The translations under genes and the position numbers were made by a program. From positions 17,842,301 through 17,906,300 of the forward strand of contig CM055909.1 in the NCBI GenBank assembly GCA_029582155.1: a stretch of DNA of 64,000 bases. Direction: 5' to 3'. A model generated the notes under the pieces. That model was not told the DNA's origin. It did no database searches and worked only from the letters and a program-made list of their open reading frames with translations. This DNA is from Panopea generosa (lineage: Eukaryota > Mollusca > Bivalvia > Adapedonta > Hiatellidae). Shown here in pieces: positions 62,501-64,000 of this stretch (positions are counted from its first letter, which is position 1; each line of letters begins with the position of its first letter).

Positions 62501-64000
62501 CATTGTCATCAGAGACGAATGGTTGGTAAACACCACCCTTGATTATCTAGCCATTGTCATCAGGGAGGAATGGTTGGTAAATACCACCCTTGGTTATCCA
62601 GCCATTTTCATCAGGGACGAATGGGTGGTAAATACCACCCTTGATTATCCAGCCATTGTCATCAGAGACGAATGGTTGGTAAACACCACCATTGATTATC
62701 CAGCCATTGTCATCAGAGACGAATGATTGGTAAATACCACCCTTGATTATCCAGCCATTGTCATCAAGGACGAATGGTTGGTAAATACCACCCTTGATTA
62801 TCCAGCCATTGTCATCAGGGAGGAATGGTTGGTAAATACCACCCTTGATTATCCAGCCATTGTCATCAGTGAGGAATGGTTGGTAAATACCACCCTTGAT
62901 TATCCTGCCATTGCCATCATGGACGAATGTTGGTAAATACCTCCCTTGATAATCCAGTTATTTTCATCAAGGACTGATGTTTGGTAAATACCACTCTTGA
63001 TAATACAGTAATTGCAATCAAAGAGGATGGTTTGTAAATACTCCCTTGATTATCCAGCCATTGTCATTACGGACGAATAGATGGTAAATACCACCCTTGA
63101 TGAACCAGCCATTGCCATCATGGAGGAATGGTTGGTAAATACCACCCTTAATTCTCCAGCCTTTGCCACCAGGGACGAAAGGTTGGTAAATACCACCCTT
63201 GGTTATCCAGCCATTGTCATCAGGGACGAATGGTTGGCAAATACCACCATTGATTATCCAGCCATTGTCATCAGAGACGAATGGTTGGTAAATACCACCC
63301 TTTATTATTCAGCCATTTTCATCTGGGACGAATGGTTGGTAAATACCACCCTTTATTATCCAGCCATTGCCACCAGGGACGAATGGTTGGTAAATACCAC
63401 CCTTGGTTATCCAGCCATTTTCATCAGGGACGAATGGATGGTAAATACCACCCTTGATTATCCAGCCATTGTCATCAGAGACGAATGGTTGGTAAACACC
63501 ACCCTTGATTATCTAGCCATTGTCATCAGAGACGAATGATTGGTAAATACCACCCTTGATTATCCAGCCATTGTCATCAAGGACGAATGGTTGGTAAATA
63601 CCACCCTTGATTATCCAGCCATTGTCATCAGGGAGGAATGGTTGGTAAATACCACCCTTGATTATCCAGCCATTTTCATCAGTGAGGAATGGTTGGTAAA
63701 TACCACCCTTGTTTATCCAGCCATTGTCATCAGGGACGAAATGTTGGTAAATACCACACTTGACTATCCAGCCATTGTCATCAACGACGGATCGTTGTTA
63801 AATACCACCCTTGATTATCCAGCTATTGCAATCAGGAACGGATGGTCGGTAAATACCTCTCTTGATTATCCAGCTATTGTCATCAGGGTCGGATGTTTGG
63901 TAAATACACCTTGAAAATCCTGCCATTGCCATCATGGACGAATGTTGGTAAATACCTCCCTTGATAATCCAGTTATTTTCATCAAGGACTGATGTTTGGT
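59585..64000. repeat. Recurrent cassette of variant 51-bp units (higher-order repeat)
   Basis: A cassette with the odd junction gtaaatacaccttgaaaatc, then ctgccattgccatcatggac, ttttcatcaaggactgatgt and aattgcaatcaaagaggatgg recurs at about 59800, 60350, 61470, 61915 and 63900, with a partial copy at 62905. Spacing varies (about 450-1100 bp), because different numbers of ordinary units lie between cassettes. Confidence 0.85.

Larger units (their letters stand above)
43970..64000. repeat. Giant minisatellite, 51-bp unit, continues past window end
   Basis: About 390 units (length divided by period) of ttgattatccagccattgtc plus atcagggacgaatggttggt and aaataccaccc. 51 bp is 17 codons, so both strands stay open: plus repeats LVNTTLDYPAIVIRDEW, minus repeats MIKGGIYQPFVPDGNGW. 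Open frames reach 311 codons (60544-61479), but they shift between frames at indels. Early units (44-45.5 kb) form a subfamily with taacacacttgatcatccag; later units are more homogeneous, with higher-order duplications. If the peroxidase extends past 64000, this array lies in its intron; otherwise it lies in the gene's 5' flank. Confidence 0.97.

Noticed and set aside
43971..64000. Open frames of 60-311 codons on both strands in the 51-bp array
   Set aside because: They arise because the unit is 17 codons long without stops. They overlap on opposite strands, shift frame at indels, and show no domain, signal peptide or splice structure.

Overview
This is an AT-rich stretch of animal nuclear DNA, not bacterial or viral. 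It has spliced coding exons with GT-AG introns, tRNA-derived SINEs, a decayed LINE reverse transcriptase and very large minisatellite arrays. The SINE, LINE and dispersed-repeat sequences resemble those common in bivalve molluscs, so a bivalve (or another lophotrochozoan) is the likely source. That is inference from remembered family resemblance, not from a search.

The only convincing gene is one animal haem peroxidase on the minus strand, from about 42244 down to a stop codon at 7480-7482. I could place 12 exons by hand. Every internal junction has GT-AG borders and the codon phases agree across all eleven introns, giving 465 uninterrupted residues. The visible part includes a calcium-site motif (T-x-F-x-D-x-S), the catalytic-Arg motif VREHNR, the proximal haem histidine in LRFGH, the LNIQR asparagine motif and the C-terminal C-x2-I-x3-DL-x2-W end. 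The exon that should carry the distal histidine, and everything before it, was not found and probably lies beyond 64000.

Most of the window is tandem repeat. In order: 35-bp array (5386-6835), just downstream of the gene; 49-bp array (7632-13968), last intron; 103-bp array (16862-24745), with its end inverted; 32-bp array (25985-27395); 43-bp array (29430-31310); purine-rich 48-bp array (33750-36280); short arrays of about 31 bp (38708-38798) and about 100 bp (40537-40845); and a 51-bp array filling 43970 to the window end. These make up roughly two thirds of the window. Every intron longer than about 2 kb that can be seen holds its own unrelated array, while the four introns of about 1.1 kb or less hold none. 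The 48- and 51-bp units are multiples of three, so they stay open for hundreds of codons. These open frames are read here as repeat artefacts, not genes.

Dispersed elements fill some remaining gaps: four copies of one tRNA-derived SINE (1-172, 2970-3279, 28126-28322, 32512-32797), a different SINE (918-1255), a LINE RT relic (42650-43710) with a piece of it copied into the 51-bp array (46503-46648), and a direct/inverted repeat complex at 27895-29265. No functional tRNA, rRNA, CRISPR array or second protein gene could be supported.
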